Shown in pieces: positions 15,032-22,571 of a stretch of 64,000 nucleotides of DNA. The stretch is from Streptomyces sp. LBL. Its GTDB lineage: Bacteria > Actinomycetota > Actinomycetes > Streptomycetales > Streptomycetaceae. The position numbers and the translations under genes are program-made. The notes beneath the pieces were generated by a model that made no database searches, was not told where the DNA came from, and saw nothing but the letters and a program-made list of their open reading frames with translations. The DNA lies in assembly GCF_029893585.1 (NCBI RefSeq), contig NZ_JARXYX010000022.1, positions 101,586 to 165,585 of the forward strand. The letters run 5' to 3'. The first letter of the stretch is position 1. Every line of letters begins with the position of its first letter.

Positions 15032-16798
15032 TCAGGCGGCCGCGCAACCGGCGAGCTCGCGCAGGAACAGCAGTGCCGCCCGGGCGGTCGCGTCGTTCTG
15101 CCGGAACGCGGGCCCGCCGGTGCGCGGCCGGGTGAACGCGCCGGGGGTACGGCTGTCGGTGTACGGACCGAGCGCGAAGCGCCGGGGATGCGGCCGTCCG
15201 GCCCGGTCGAGGACCCGCCCGTCGGCGGGGTCCACCCGGAGCAGCCCCTCCGGTGTCTCGGCCGCCCCGTCGGCGTGCAACTCGCGCAACAGCGGATCGC
15301 GGGCCCGTCCGACCGTCGGCTCGGGCAGCCGTGCCTCGACCAGCGCGCGGGCCTCGACGGAGCACCCCGGCACGGTGGCGCTCGACGCCCGGAACACCCC
15401 GTCCTCGGCGACGACGGTCAGGCCGGCGCCGAGGAACTTCAGGACGCCCGCCCGGGACAGGGCCAGCATCTGCCGCAGCCGGGGTCCGGGCGGCCCGGAG
15501 GCCAGACAGCTGAAGAAGCCGTGCCACCAGGGGCCGATGTCCCCGAGCCTGACCAGCTGCCCGTAGACGGACAGCAGCCCGAGGAAGACCGCCAGGTCAG
15601 GGCTGTACGCGCGATCGTGACGGCGCCCGAGATCGCCCTCGACATAGCCGCGCAGCCCCTCCTGGAACTCCTCGAAGGAGCCGTACCGCACCCCCTCCAA
15701 CGGGCGGTCCAGCGCGGCGAGGTCGAGCCGGTCGGCGGGGTCGGGCACGGCGGACGCGACAAGGTCCGCCCGCCCTGACGGGTCGCCCTCGGCCGCGTAC
15801 TTCTCCTCGAAGACGCTCCAGTCGACGGCCGTCCGCTCGGGATGGACCGTGAACAGCCGGTGGTAGTGCGCGAAGCCCAGCTCCTTCTCCACCAGCGGCC
15901 ACACGTCCCGCCGGAAGTCGAAGCCCTCCGGCCGGGCGAGCAGCGCGTCGACCTCGGCGGGCCCGAAGAACCGGGGCAGAGGCGGCCGTTCACCGGTCCA
16001 GTCGTAGCCGATCTTCGCGTGGTACGGCACTCCGCGCCGCGAACCGACGTACAGCACCGGCTCCCGTCCCGAAGGCACGTACGTGTCCCCGTCGTAGCGT
16101 CCGCCCCGGCCCTCGGTGAGCAGCACCATCAGGTCGACGAAGGCCAGCCCGAAGCCGCGGACGAGGACGGGTTCGCCGGGCGCGAGCGGGGACAGGTCAC
16201 TGTCGGCGGTGAAGTCCGGCGGGAGGTGGACGAGCCCGTGCTCGCCGGCGTACGCGGCCAACTGCCCCTGTTCCTGGTCGAGTTCGGCGTCGAGGTGGCC
16301 GAGGGCGAGCACCACGAGGTCGGCCAGGAGCGGACGTGGCCGGTCCTCCAGCCACACCTGCTGGCGGCCCTCGCGGGGGCCGGACACGCGCAGGGCGCGG
16401 CGCGGGTGATGGTGGACCGTGACGGACGGGGGCAGGGCGGCGACGGCCCGCTCGTAAAACCACCGCAGGTAGGTGCCCTGGAGTTGCCGGTCCGCGAAGG
16501 TGCGGCCGTCGATGCCGGCCCACTCGTGCAGCGTGGGGCCCTCGGCGACGGGACCGGCCATGGCGACCGTCTCGTCGGTGAACATGGTGACGTCCTCGGC
16601 ATGCGAGTTCATCCACAGCAGCGGTGACTGGGCCGCGCGCCAGATGCGTCCGGCGCCCGGCGGATGCGGATCGACGAGATGGAGGTCGAGGCCCGAACCG
16701 GCGTACAGCTCGGAGGCGTTGGCGGCGATCCGCTCGATCAGACCGATCCCCCGCGGCCCGGCACCGACGATCACGACAGAGGGCCTGTGCGCACTCAT
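15032..16798 (-). CDS. FAD/NAD(P)-binding oxidoreductase
   Basis: A 588-aa protein with an N-terminal dinucleotide fold: VVIVGAGPRGIGLIERIAAN (residues 8-27), the GXGXXG pattern, followed by LHLVDPHPPGAGRIWRAAQSPLLWMNSHAEDVTMFTD. This matches the FAD-NAD(P)-binding family related to HcbG-type and lysine/ornithine N-monooxygenase-like proteins. A further nucleotide-binding segment is in ADLVVLALGHLD. It probably oxidises or N/S-oxygenates a small molecule. The ATG at 16798 overlaps the permease stop (ATGA). It sits between the permease and the ATPase genes, so it very likely acts on the transported solute. About 80 bases separate it from the ATPase gene. Confidence 0.82.
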   Translation of the reverse strand: MSAHRPSVVIVGAGPRGIGLIERIAANASELYAGSGLDLHLVDPHPPGAGRIWRAAQSPLLWMNSHAEDVTMFTDETVAMAGPVAEGPTLHEWAGIDGRTFADRQLQGTYLRWFYERAVAALPPSVTVHHHPRRALRVSGPREGRQQVWLEDRPRPLLADLVVLALGHLDAELDQEQGQLAAYAGEHGLVHLPPDFTADSDLSPLAPGEPVLVRGFGLAFVDLMVLLTEGRGGRYDGDTYVPSGREPVLYVGSRRGVPYHAKIGYDWTGERPPLPRFFGPAEVDALLARPEGFDFRRDVWPLVEKELGFAHYHRLFTVHPERTAVDWSVFEEKYAAEGDPSGRADLVASAVPDPADRLDLAALDRPLEGVRYGSFEEFQEGLRGYVEGDLGRRHDRAYSPDLAVFLGLLSVYGQLVRLGDIGPWWHGFFSCLASGPPGPRLRQMLALSRAGVLKFLGAGLTVVAEDGVFRASSATVPGCSVEARALVEARLPEPTVGRARDPLLRELHADGAAETPEGLLRVDPADGRVLDRAGRPHPRRFALGPYTDSRTPGAFTRPRTGGPAFRQNDATARAALLFLRELAGCAAA

Positions 16799-17652
16799 CG
16801 GGCACGCTCCGAGCCGCGCGCGTAGTGCTTCTCGACGTAGTACTGGCCGAGGCTGAGCACCGAGGTGACGACGGTGTACCAGACGGTCGCGACCATCAGC
16901 AGCGGGATGACCTGGTAGGTGCGGTGGTACACGAGCTGCACCGAGTAGAGCAGGTCCTGGACCGCGATGACGCTGACGATGGAGGTGCCCTTGAGGGTGC
17001 CGATCAGCATGTTCCCGGCCGGCGGCACGATCGAGCGCATCGCCTGCGGCAGCACGATCCGCCGCCAGCGCCGCCACCGGCTCAGCCCGAGTGCCTGCGC
17101 GGCCTCGATCTGCCCGCGGTCCACGGAGAGGATGCCACCGCGCACCACCTCCGCGGCGTACGCGGCCTCGTGCAGGGTCAGGCCGATGATCGCGACGGTG
17201 ACCGGTCCGAGCAGGTCGACCGTCTTCACGCCGAGGATCTGCGGGTACAGCGCCCCGATGTTGAACCACAGCAGCAGCTGCACCAGGATCGGGATCGACC
17301 GGAACAGCCAGACGTATCCCCAACTGATGCTTCTCAGCACGGGGTTGGTGGACAGCCGGGCCGCGGCGAGCAAAGTGCCCAGCACGAAGCCGAGCACCAT
17401 GACGACCGCGGTCAGCCAGAGGGTGAGCCACAGACCGCGCAGTACGGCGTCCGAGGTGAAGTAGTCGGCGACCACGCCCCACTGGAACGCCTTGTTGCGC
17501 AGCACCGAGTTGACGACGAGGGCGAGCAGTGCCAGCACCACGACGGCGGCCGTCCACTGGCCGGGACGGCGCTGCGGGACGATCCTCAGAGAGTCCGCGT
17601 TTTCCGGTATGTCCGGGGCGGCGGGGGCTTTGGCGAGGGTGTCGGAGGACAT
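16795..17652 (-). CDS. Polar amino acid ABC transporter permease
   Basis: A 285-aa membrane protein of the HisM/GlnP family. A cytoplasmic N-terminus of about 35 residues is followed by several hydrophobic helices. The EAA loop reads HEAAYAAEVVRGGILSVDRGQIEAAQALGLSRWRRWRRIVLPQAMRSIVPP, characteristic of this family. It forms the channel with the ATPase at 14190 and receives solute from the lipoprotein encoded divergently. It is the first gene of the minus-strand operon; a TTGACA/TACTCT promoter lies about 115 bases upstream. The ATG follows ggaagg-like purines (acggagccttcc). Confidence 0.93.
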   Translation of the reverse strand: MSSDTLAKAPAAPDIPENADSLRIVPQRRPGQWTAAVVVLALLALVVNSVLRNKAFQWGVVADYFTSDAVLRGLWLTLWLTAVVMVLGFVLGTLLAAARLSTNPVLRSISWGYVWLFRSIPILVQLLLWFNIGALYPQILGVKTVDLLGPVTVAIIGLTLHEAAYAAEVVRGGILSVDRGQIEAAQALGLSRWRRWRRIVLPQAMRSIVPPAGNMLIGTLKGTSIVSVIAVQDLLYSVQLVYHRTYQVIPLLMVATVWYTVVTSVLSLGQYYVEKHYARGSERAR

Positions 17653-17765
17653 GGAAGGCTCCGTGACATCGAGTTGGTCGAACTCGGATGGATGCCTTCA
17701 CACGGGTGCACGCCACAGACCTGCGGCACGGGTGCGGCCGAGCCCCTCAGCAGGGCCGCCCTGTG

Positions 17766-17796
17766 AGAGTACGGGTGCGTTTCCCCTCGCTGTCAA
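17766..17796 (-). promoter_or_regulatory. Promoter of the permease/monooxygenase operon
   Basis: Minus-strand -35 TTGACA (17791-17796) and -10 TACTCT (17766-17771) with a 19-base spacer. The -35 is a perfect match; the spacer is slightly long. It is back to back with the leader-peptide promoter, and a cacactgtg palindrome lies between them at about 17804-17812. Confidence 0.5.
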
Positions 17797-17832
17797 GGCT
17801 GTCCACACTGTGAGCCGTACGTCTCAAGTCGG

Positions 17833-17861
17833 TTGACGCACCACCGAATGCCTGTTCCACT
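17833..17861 (+). promoter_or_regulatory. Promoter for leaderless leader-peptide transcript
   Basis: A -35 TTGACG (17833-17838), 17-base spacer and -10 TCCACT (17856-17861). Six bases separate the -10 from the A of the ATG at 17868, exactly where transcription would start, so the mRNA would have no 5' leader. No ribosome-binding purine tract is present upstream of this ATG, consistent with leaderless initiation. Confidence 0.55.
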
Positions 17862-17867
17862 TGGCCC

Positions 17868-17939
17868 ATGCATCCACAGCAGTGGCTGGTCAAGCGCTCC
17901 CACATCGACTTCGGTCGCGTGTGGTCCTCTTCCTGTTGA
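17868..17939 (+). CDS. Cysteine-type attenuator leader peptide (23 aa)
   Basis: A 23-codon frame, MHPQQWLVKRSHIDFGRV, then WSSSC and TGA. The R/K-x-H-[IV]-D-[LF]-x-R core with a terminal Cys matches the short streptomycete putative leader peptides found upstream of sulfur-metabolism genes, and it parallels the leaderless Cys-codon attenuators described in mycobacteria. I recognise this from memory. The Cys codon is the last sense codon. Fourteen bases after the stop a perfect hairpin begins, so ribosome stalling at scarce Cys-tRNA could decide whether the hairpin ends transcription before the lipoprotein gene at 18138. It is too short for ordinary gene finders. Confidence 0.75.
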   Translation: MHPQQWLVKRSHIDFGRVWSSSC

Positions 17940-17952
17940 GCTGACCCACTGC

Positions 17953-17989
17953 GCGCCCTGATCTCTCAGGGCGCCTTTCGCGTTCTCCC
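17953..17989 (+). terminator. Attenuator hairpin after the leader peptide
   Basis: A perfect 9-bp stem, gcgccctga (17953-17961) with tcagggcgc (17966-17974), a 4-base loop, then ctttcgcgttct. Located between the leader peptide and the lipoprotein gene, it is best read as an attenuator. A 7-base segment in the leader (gcagtgg, 17879-17885) is complementary to ccactgc (17946-17952) immediately before the stem and might modulate folding; that pairing is speculative. Confidence 0.65.
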
Positions 17990-18011
17990 CCTTCGCCTTC
18001 ACACGCGCACA

Positions 18012-18120
18012 CCTCCCCTCGCGCTGTTCTCCCCTCGCGCTGTTCTCCCGTCACGTTTCCCCCTCGCGCTTGCCTCCCCCTCGCGCTTGCCTCCCTCTTG
18101 CGCTTGCCTCCCTCTTGCTC
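18012..18120 (+). repeat. Pyrimidine-rich tandem repeat in 5' leader
   Basis: About five to six imperfect 16-17-bp units of the type cctcgcgcttgcctccc fill the region between the attenuator and the ribosome site of the lipoprotein gene. The transcript here would be almost purine-free and largely unstructured. Confidence 0.75.
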
Positions 18121-18137
18121 TCAGGAGACCGCACACG

Positions 18138-19082
18138 ATGCGTACGCCTACGCGCGCCCGAAATAAGCTTATTGCTCCCTTCGTTCCCATCACCACGGCG
18201 GCTCTGCTCCTCACCGCGTGCGGCTCCGGCTCGGACGACACCGTCAGCGCCGCGGCGCAGGCCGACAAGATCCCCACCACGGACGTCGTGTCCGCCCTCA
18301 AGAAGGACGAGGCGGCCGCGAAGCTGCTGCCCTCCGGCACCACGGACCTCACGATCGCCGTCAGCGTCTCCGGCCAGCCGCCCGGCACCTCGATCCTGGA
18401 CGACGGAAAGACCCTGGCCGGCCAGGACGTCGACTTCGCGAACGCGGTCGCCAAGGTCCTCGGCATCACGCTGAGGACCGAGCAGGCGAGCTTCGAGGCG
18501 ATCCTGCCGGCCCTGGACAGCGGCAAGTACGACCTGGGCGTCGGCAACTTCGGCGTGACCGACGAGCGCCGCAAGGCCATCGACTTCGTCACCTACATCA
18601 ACGACGGCCAGGGCTTCGCCACCCGCGAGGACAGCAAGCTGACCAAGGTCACCGACCTGAAGCAGTTGTGCGGCCTGAACGTCGCCACCGGCGCGGGCAC
18701 CACCTTCGAGGCCACACTGGAGGAGAACAAGCGTCTCTGCACCGACGCGGGCAAGAAGGCCTACAAGGTGCAGACCTACAACGAACAGGGCGCGATCTGG
18801 TCCTCGCTCCAGCAGGGTCGGAGCGACATCGTGATGTCCACGATCAACGGCCTGCGCTACTCCGTCGCCCACCAGCAGGGCGTCACGTTCCTCAACGAGT
18901 TCCACCGCCTCGACGTCGGCTTCGCCTTCCAGAAGGGCAGTCGGCTGACCCCCGCCTTCCAGGCCGCGGTGAACAAGCTGATCGCCGACGGCACCTACGC
19001 CAGGATCCTGAAGAAGTGGGGGACGACGGGCTCGGCCATCACCAAGTCCGAGATCTCGCCTCCGGAATTGAGGACCCCCTAG
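18138..19082 (+). CDS. Amino acid ABC transporter binding lipoprotein
   Basis: A 314-aa lipoprotein. The signal peptide ends in a lipobox LLLTAC near residue 27, followed by a Ser/Asp linker and a family-3 solute-binding domain: ILDDGKTLAGQDVDFANAVAKVLG, FEAILPALDSGKYDLGVGNFGVTDERRKAIDFVTY, and DIVMSTINGLRYSV. It captures solute outside the membrane for the permease encoded divergently. The ATG at 18138 follows caggagaccgcacacg. Upstream lie a cysteine leader peptide, a hairpin and a tandem repeat, so expression is probably attenuated by cysteine supply. The ligand is unknown; sulfur amino acids are likely by context. Confidence 0.92.
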   Translation: MRTPTRARNKLIAPFVPITTAALLLTACGSGSDDTVSAAAQADKIPTTDVVSALKKDEAAAKLLPSGTTDLTIAVSVSGQPPGTSILDDGKTLAGQDVDFANAVAKVLGITLRTEQASFEAILPALDSGKYDLGVGNFGVTDERRKAIDFVTYINDGQGFATREDSKLTKVTDLKQLCGLNVATGAGTTFEATLEENKRLCTDAGKKAYKVQTYNEQGAIWSSLQQGRSDIVMSTINGLRYSVAHQQGVTFLNEFHRLDVGFAFQKGSRLTPAFQAAVNKLIADGTYARILKKWGTTGSAITKSEISPPELRTP

Positions 19083-19214
19083 CGGCGCGCGGGCGGTGTC
19101 GATGTGCGGCTCGGCCCCGTGGGCGTGGGCCACCACCACGTGGCCGCCCGCCTGCAGCCGCCCGCCTATAGCTCTGTCTGTAGCCCCCTGTAGCCGCCCG
19201 CCTGTGGCCCCCTG

Positions 19215-20432
19215 TCACAGCCCGCAGTCGCAGCACGAGCAGCATTCACCGCACTCGCAGCAGGAACACGCCTCACAGCAGCCGCCGTCACAGTCCCCGC
19301 CACGGCACCACCCCTCCCGCTTCTGCCGCGACCACGGCCCCTCGTACTCGTCGGCACAGCACACCTTGCAGGTGCAGCACAGCCCGATCGCGACGGCGCA
19401 CCCCGCCCACAACCCGCGCTTGCCGGGCCGGGGCGGCTCACCACCGAAAGGACTGCCGCCGAAAGGACTGCCGCCGTGGGGGTTCTGCGGCGTCTGCGGC
19501 CCCTGCGGGGTGTACGGCCCGCCGGGCTGCGGCGGGCCGAAAGCGGCCGTGACGTCCTCGGAGGTGTGCCCGCAGGACGGCGCCCCGAACGCCCGGTCCA
19601 CCGAGCGCCGCAGTTCGTGCACGAGCAGCTGGTGCGCGAGCTTGCTGTCCGTGAACTCGGCCTCCCGCAGTGCGAGCCGTATCCCGTGGACGGCGTCGTC
19701 GGCGAGCCGCCGGGCCTCCGGGAGGGAGGTCCCGGTCGCGGTGAGGGGGTTCCAGGCGCCCGAAGCGGAGTCGGTCTCCCGGTCCTCCACAGCGTCGAGC
19801 AGGTGCGCGAGCCTGCCGAAGAGGCGCCCGGCCTCGGCGAGTGGCGCGGTGTTTCCGGGGCGCCCGGCGAGGATCGCGGTGTGCGCGAAAGCGGCGGCGG
19901 TCGCGGTCTCGGTGGGTTCGGTGACCGTCAGCAACGGCGTTCCCGGCCCCGCCAGCGCCTCGACACCGATCTGCCGGTCCACGGCGTCGACGAGTACGGC
20001 GGTGTCGAACCCGATGTCGGAGCCGGTCCGCGCCCCGGCCCGGCTCCAGTTCGTGGCGACGCGGCGGGCGGCGAGCGCCACCGGCCGGCGGGCCAGCAGC
20101 CCGTCCTCGTCGGCGACATGGTCACGCACCTTGGCCGACGCGAGCACCAGCGAGACGGCGGCCGCGAGCCGTGCTCCCTCACCCTGTGCGACCGAGGCGG
20201 TCCGCATTCCGCGCAACGGGCAGGGGCCCGCCGTACGCCGTCGCCCGCTTTCTTCGACGGCCTGAGCCTCCGTCAAAACCGATATCAGGAGCCCGTCGTA
20301 GTTCGTCACCACCCGCGCGAACTGTCCGTGGTCCTTGCGCAGCGCGAGACACAGCCCGCACAAATGCGCCATCCACTGGGTTTTGAGGCTCTCTCCAAGC
20401 CGGTGACGGCAAGGCCTGACGATTCCGAACAC
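19215..20432 (-). CDS. DUF5685-family protein with Cys-rich tail
   Basis: About 405 aa. It starts FGIVRPCRHRLGESLKTQWMAHLCGLCLALRKDHGQFARVVTNYDGLLISVL, the DUF5685 opening with a conserved C...CGLC group, and later has CPLRG; the middle is Ala-rich and helical. The last 90 residues are a Pro/Gly linker (GSPFGGSPFGG) and then about 18 cysteines, many in CC pairs (CCEACSCCECGECCSCCDCG). Function is not established; the clustered cysteines suggest metal or Fe-S binding, or thiol redox. The GTG at 20432 begins the conserved region; the frame is open to 20492. It faces the lipoprotein gene convergently. Confidence 0.8.
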   Translation of the reverse strand: MFGIVRPCRHRLGESLKTQWMAHLCGLCLALRKDHGQFARVVTNYDGLLISVLTEAQAVEESGRRRTAGPCPLRGMRTASVAQGEGARLAAAVSLVLASAKVRDHVADEDGLLARRPVALAARRVATNWSRAGARTGSDIGFDTAVLVDAVDRQIGVEALAGPGTPLLTVTEPTETATAAAFAHTAILAGRPGNTAPLAEAGRLFGRLAHLLDAVEDRETDSASGAWNPLTATGTSLPEARRLADDAVHGIRLALREAEFTDSKLAHQLLVHELRRSVDRAFGAPSCGHTSEDVTAAFGPPQPGGPYTPQGPQTPQNPHGGSPFGGSPFGGEPPRPGKRGLWAGCAVAIGLCCTCKVCCADEYEGPWSRQKREGWCRGGDCDGGCCEACSCCECGECCSCCDCGL

Positions 20433-20739
20433 GACGATCCCCCGTGGTTCCTGTGGCGGTGAACTGCGGTGAGCTGCGGTGATCTGCGGCATCGTACCGA
20501 CCGCCGTTCACCCATACGCCCCGGCCATCACCCGTACGCCGTGAAGAATCATATTTCACTCACAGTCAGCAGCCGTTTGCGAAACGACCCTTGGGACACC
20601 TGGACTCTCGACGGATTCGCTGTGCACCAGTACCGTCACAAACCCCCCGCGCGGCGTCTATCCACTTGGCGCACCGTCCGCATCATGGATGACCATAGGG
20701 ATGCGGAAGCACGAAAGACCGCTGTGAGAGGAGGCGTCC
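20433..20739. other. Divergent intergenic region
   Basis: These 307 bases separate the divergent DUF5685 and SepF-like genes and must hold both promoters. The middle (20535-20575) is relatively A/T-rich. A clear ribosome site, gagaggaggcgtcc, precedes the SepF-like ATG. No RNA gene or hairpin stands out. Confidence 0.5.
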
Positions 20740-21177
20740 ATGGGATCGGTACGCAAGGCAAGTGCCTGGCTTGGCCTCGTCGACGACAACGAAGACGAGC
20801 GTTACTACGACGACGACTACTCCGAAGGGACCGAGCCCGGGGAGGCCTGGGTCACCGACGCCCGGGTCAGAGTGGCCGCGGACGTCACCGAGGAGAAGGG
20901 CCGCCGGATCGGCACGGTCACCCCGGACTGTTTCCGGGATGCCCGCGCCATCGGCGAGCTGTTCCGCGAGGGTGTCCCGGTCATCATGAACCTCACGGCC
21001 ATGGAGGCCGGCGAGGCCAAGCGGGTCGTCGACTTCGCGGCGGGGCTGATCTTCGGCCTGCGGGGGTCCATCGATCGGGTGTCCAGCCGGGTGTTCCTGT
21101 TGACCCCCGCCGACACGGAGATCATCAACGGGGAGTCGGCCGCGCACCGGACGGACGGCTTCTTCAACCAGAGCTGA
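20740..21177 (+). CDS. sflA: SepF-like cell-division protein (SflA type)
   Basis: A 145-aa SepF-family protein. The N-terminal amphipathic membrane-binding helix reads MGSVRKASAWLGLVDDN, an acidic Tyr/Asp-rich linker follows (about 19-32), and then the SepF core (about 45-135): IGTVTPDCFRDARAIGELFREGVPVIMNLTAMEAGEAKRVVDFAAGLIFGLRGSI. SepF tethers FtsZ to the membrane. Streptomycetes have extra SepF-like copies, and from memory the one at this chromosomal position (SflA, SCO1749 in S. coelicolor) helps prevent misplaced FtsZ during sporulation. The assignment to SflA rather than the main SepF rests on lack of ftsZ-ylm neighbours and on remembered synteny. Confidence 0.82.
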   Translation: MGSVRKASAWLGLVDDNEDERYYDDDYSEGTEPGEAWVTDARVRVAADVTEEKGRRIGTVTPDCFRDARAIGELFREGVPVIMNLTAMEAGEAKRVVDFAAGLIFGLRGSIDRVSSRVFLLTPADTEIINGESAAHRTDGFFNQS

Positions 21178-21234
21178 GGCAGGGCCGCTCACCGGCCCTG
21201 CCCGCTCCTGGGGGTCACCAGTCCCCAGGCACGG

Positions 21235-22410
21235 TCAGCGGAAGGCATCGAGCCCGGTGAGCGCCTTGCCCAGCACGAGCTGGTGCATCTCGACGGTGCC
21301 CTCGTAGGTGAGCACCGACTCGAGGTTGGTGGCGTGCCGCATCACGGGGTATTCGAGCGAGATCCCGTTGGCACCGAGGATGGTACGGGCGGTCCGGCAG
21401 ATCTCGATCGCCTCCCGTACGTTGTTGAGCTTGCCGAAGCTGACCTGCTCGGGACGCAGGCGGCCGGCATCCATGCGCCGCCCCAGGTGATGGGCGAGCA
21501 GAATCCCCTTGTGCAGTTCGACCGCCATGTCGGCGAGCTTGGCCTGGGTGAGCTGGAAACCCCCGATGGGCCGACCGAACTGCTCCCGCGTCTTCGCGTA
21601 GTCGACGGCGGCCTGGAAGCAGGTGCGGGCCGCGCCCATGGCTCCCCAGATGATTCCGTAGCGGGCATGGGAGAGACAGCTGAGCGGTCCCCCCAGCCCT
21701 GCTGCCTCCGGCAGCACGGCATCGGCGGGCAGCCGTACGTCGTCGAGTACGAGCTCGCTGGTGACGGAGGCGCGCAGGGACCACTTGTGCTTGATCTCCG
21801 GCGCGGAGAAACCGGGGGTGTCGGTCGGGACGACGAACCCGCGGATCCCGTCATCGGTCTGCGCCCATACGACAGCGACCCCGGCGACGGACCCGTTGGT
21901 GATCCACATCTTGCGCCCGCGCAGTACCCAGTCTCCCCCGGCGTCGCGTCTGGCGTACGTCCGCATACCGGCGGGGTCGGAGCCGTGGTCGGGCTCGGTG
22001 AGCCCGAAGCAGCCGATGACGTCACCGGCGGCCATGGAGGGCAGCCACCGCTGCTTCTGCTCCTCGCTGCCGAACCGGTGGATGGCGTACATGGCGAGGG
22101 AGCCCTGCACGGAGACGAGGGACCGGATCCCGGAGTCGGCGGCCTCCAGCTCCAGGCAGGCGAGCCCGTACTGCACGGCGCCGGCGCCGGCGCAGCCGTA
22201 CCCGCTGAGCGACATCCCGAGCGCGCCGAGCCCGCCGAGTTCACGGGCGAGCTCCCTGATGCCGGGCAGCTCCCCCTTCTCGTACCACTCGGCGACGTAC
22301 GGCAGCACCCGGTCCGCGGCCCAGTCCCGCACGGTGGCCCTGATCGCCAGGTCCTCCGGATCGAGCAGCTCGTCGATACCGAGGGGGTCGGCGGGGTCGA
22401 ACGGGGGCAT
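21235..22410 (-). CDS. Acyl-CoA dehydrogenase, glutaryl-CoA dehydrogenase-like
   Basis: A 391-aa flavoenzyme. Motifs include CFGLTEPDHGSDPAGMRTYARRD (FAD and substrate loop), the WITNGSVAGVAVVWAQ segment, ARYGIIWGAMGAARTCFQAAVDYAKTREQFGRPIGGFQLTQAKLADM, and catalytic Glu in LTYEGTVEMHQLVLGKALTG. YEGT with this layout is closest to glutaryl-CoA dehydrogenases. It oxidises an acyl-CoA, passing electrons to ETF. The ATG at 22410 follows ccggaggtaccgctc. No ETF or other degradation genes are next to it, so its pathway (lysine/tryptophan catabolism or other) is open. Confidence 0.93.
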   Translation of the reverse strand: MPPFDPADPLGIDELLDPEDLAIRATVRDWAADRVLPYVAEWYEKGELPGIRELARELGGLGALGMSLSGYGCAGAGAVQYGLACLELEAADSGIRSLVSVQGSLAMYAIHRFGSEEQKQRWLPSMAAGDVIGCFGLTEPDHGSDPAGMRTYARRDAGGDWVLRGRKMWITNGSVAGVAVVWAQTDDGIRGFVVPTDTPGFSAPEIKHKWSLRASVTSELVLDDVRLPADAVLPEAAGLGGPLSCLSHARYGIIWGAMGAARTCFQAAVDYAKTREQFGRPIGGFQLTQAKLADMAVELHKGILLAHHLGRRMDAGRLRPEQVSFGKLNNVREAIEICRTARTILGANGISLEYPVMRHATNLESVLTYEGTVEMHQLVLGKALTGLDAFR

Positions 22411-22500
22411 GAGCGGTACCTCCGGCAGACGGCTCGAAACTAGCACCGCTAGTTACGGTGCCGGGACCGACGTTACGACGCGGCGTCCCGCACGTCCAGG

Positions 22501-22571
22501 CCGGCAACCCGGTTGCCGGAGGCGCGGCGCCAGGTGGAGGCGCGGCGTCAGGCGGGGACGTGGCGTCAGGC
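22501..22571. repeat. Palindrome plus 18-bp tandem repeat
   Basis: 22501-22519 is a near-palindrome (ccggcaac/gttgccgg around ccg) that could act as the terminator of the MFS gene. It is followed by three imperfect 18-bp units (ggaggcgcggcgtcaggc type) at 22518-22571; the last overlaps the MFS stop codon at 22566. Confidence 0.7.

Noticed and set aside
15032..17716. An N-terminal extension of the FAD/NAD(P) protein to 894 residues.
   Set aside because: The extra sequence is an off-frame reading of the permease gene; the ATGA overlap at 16798 gives the natural start.
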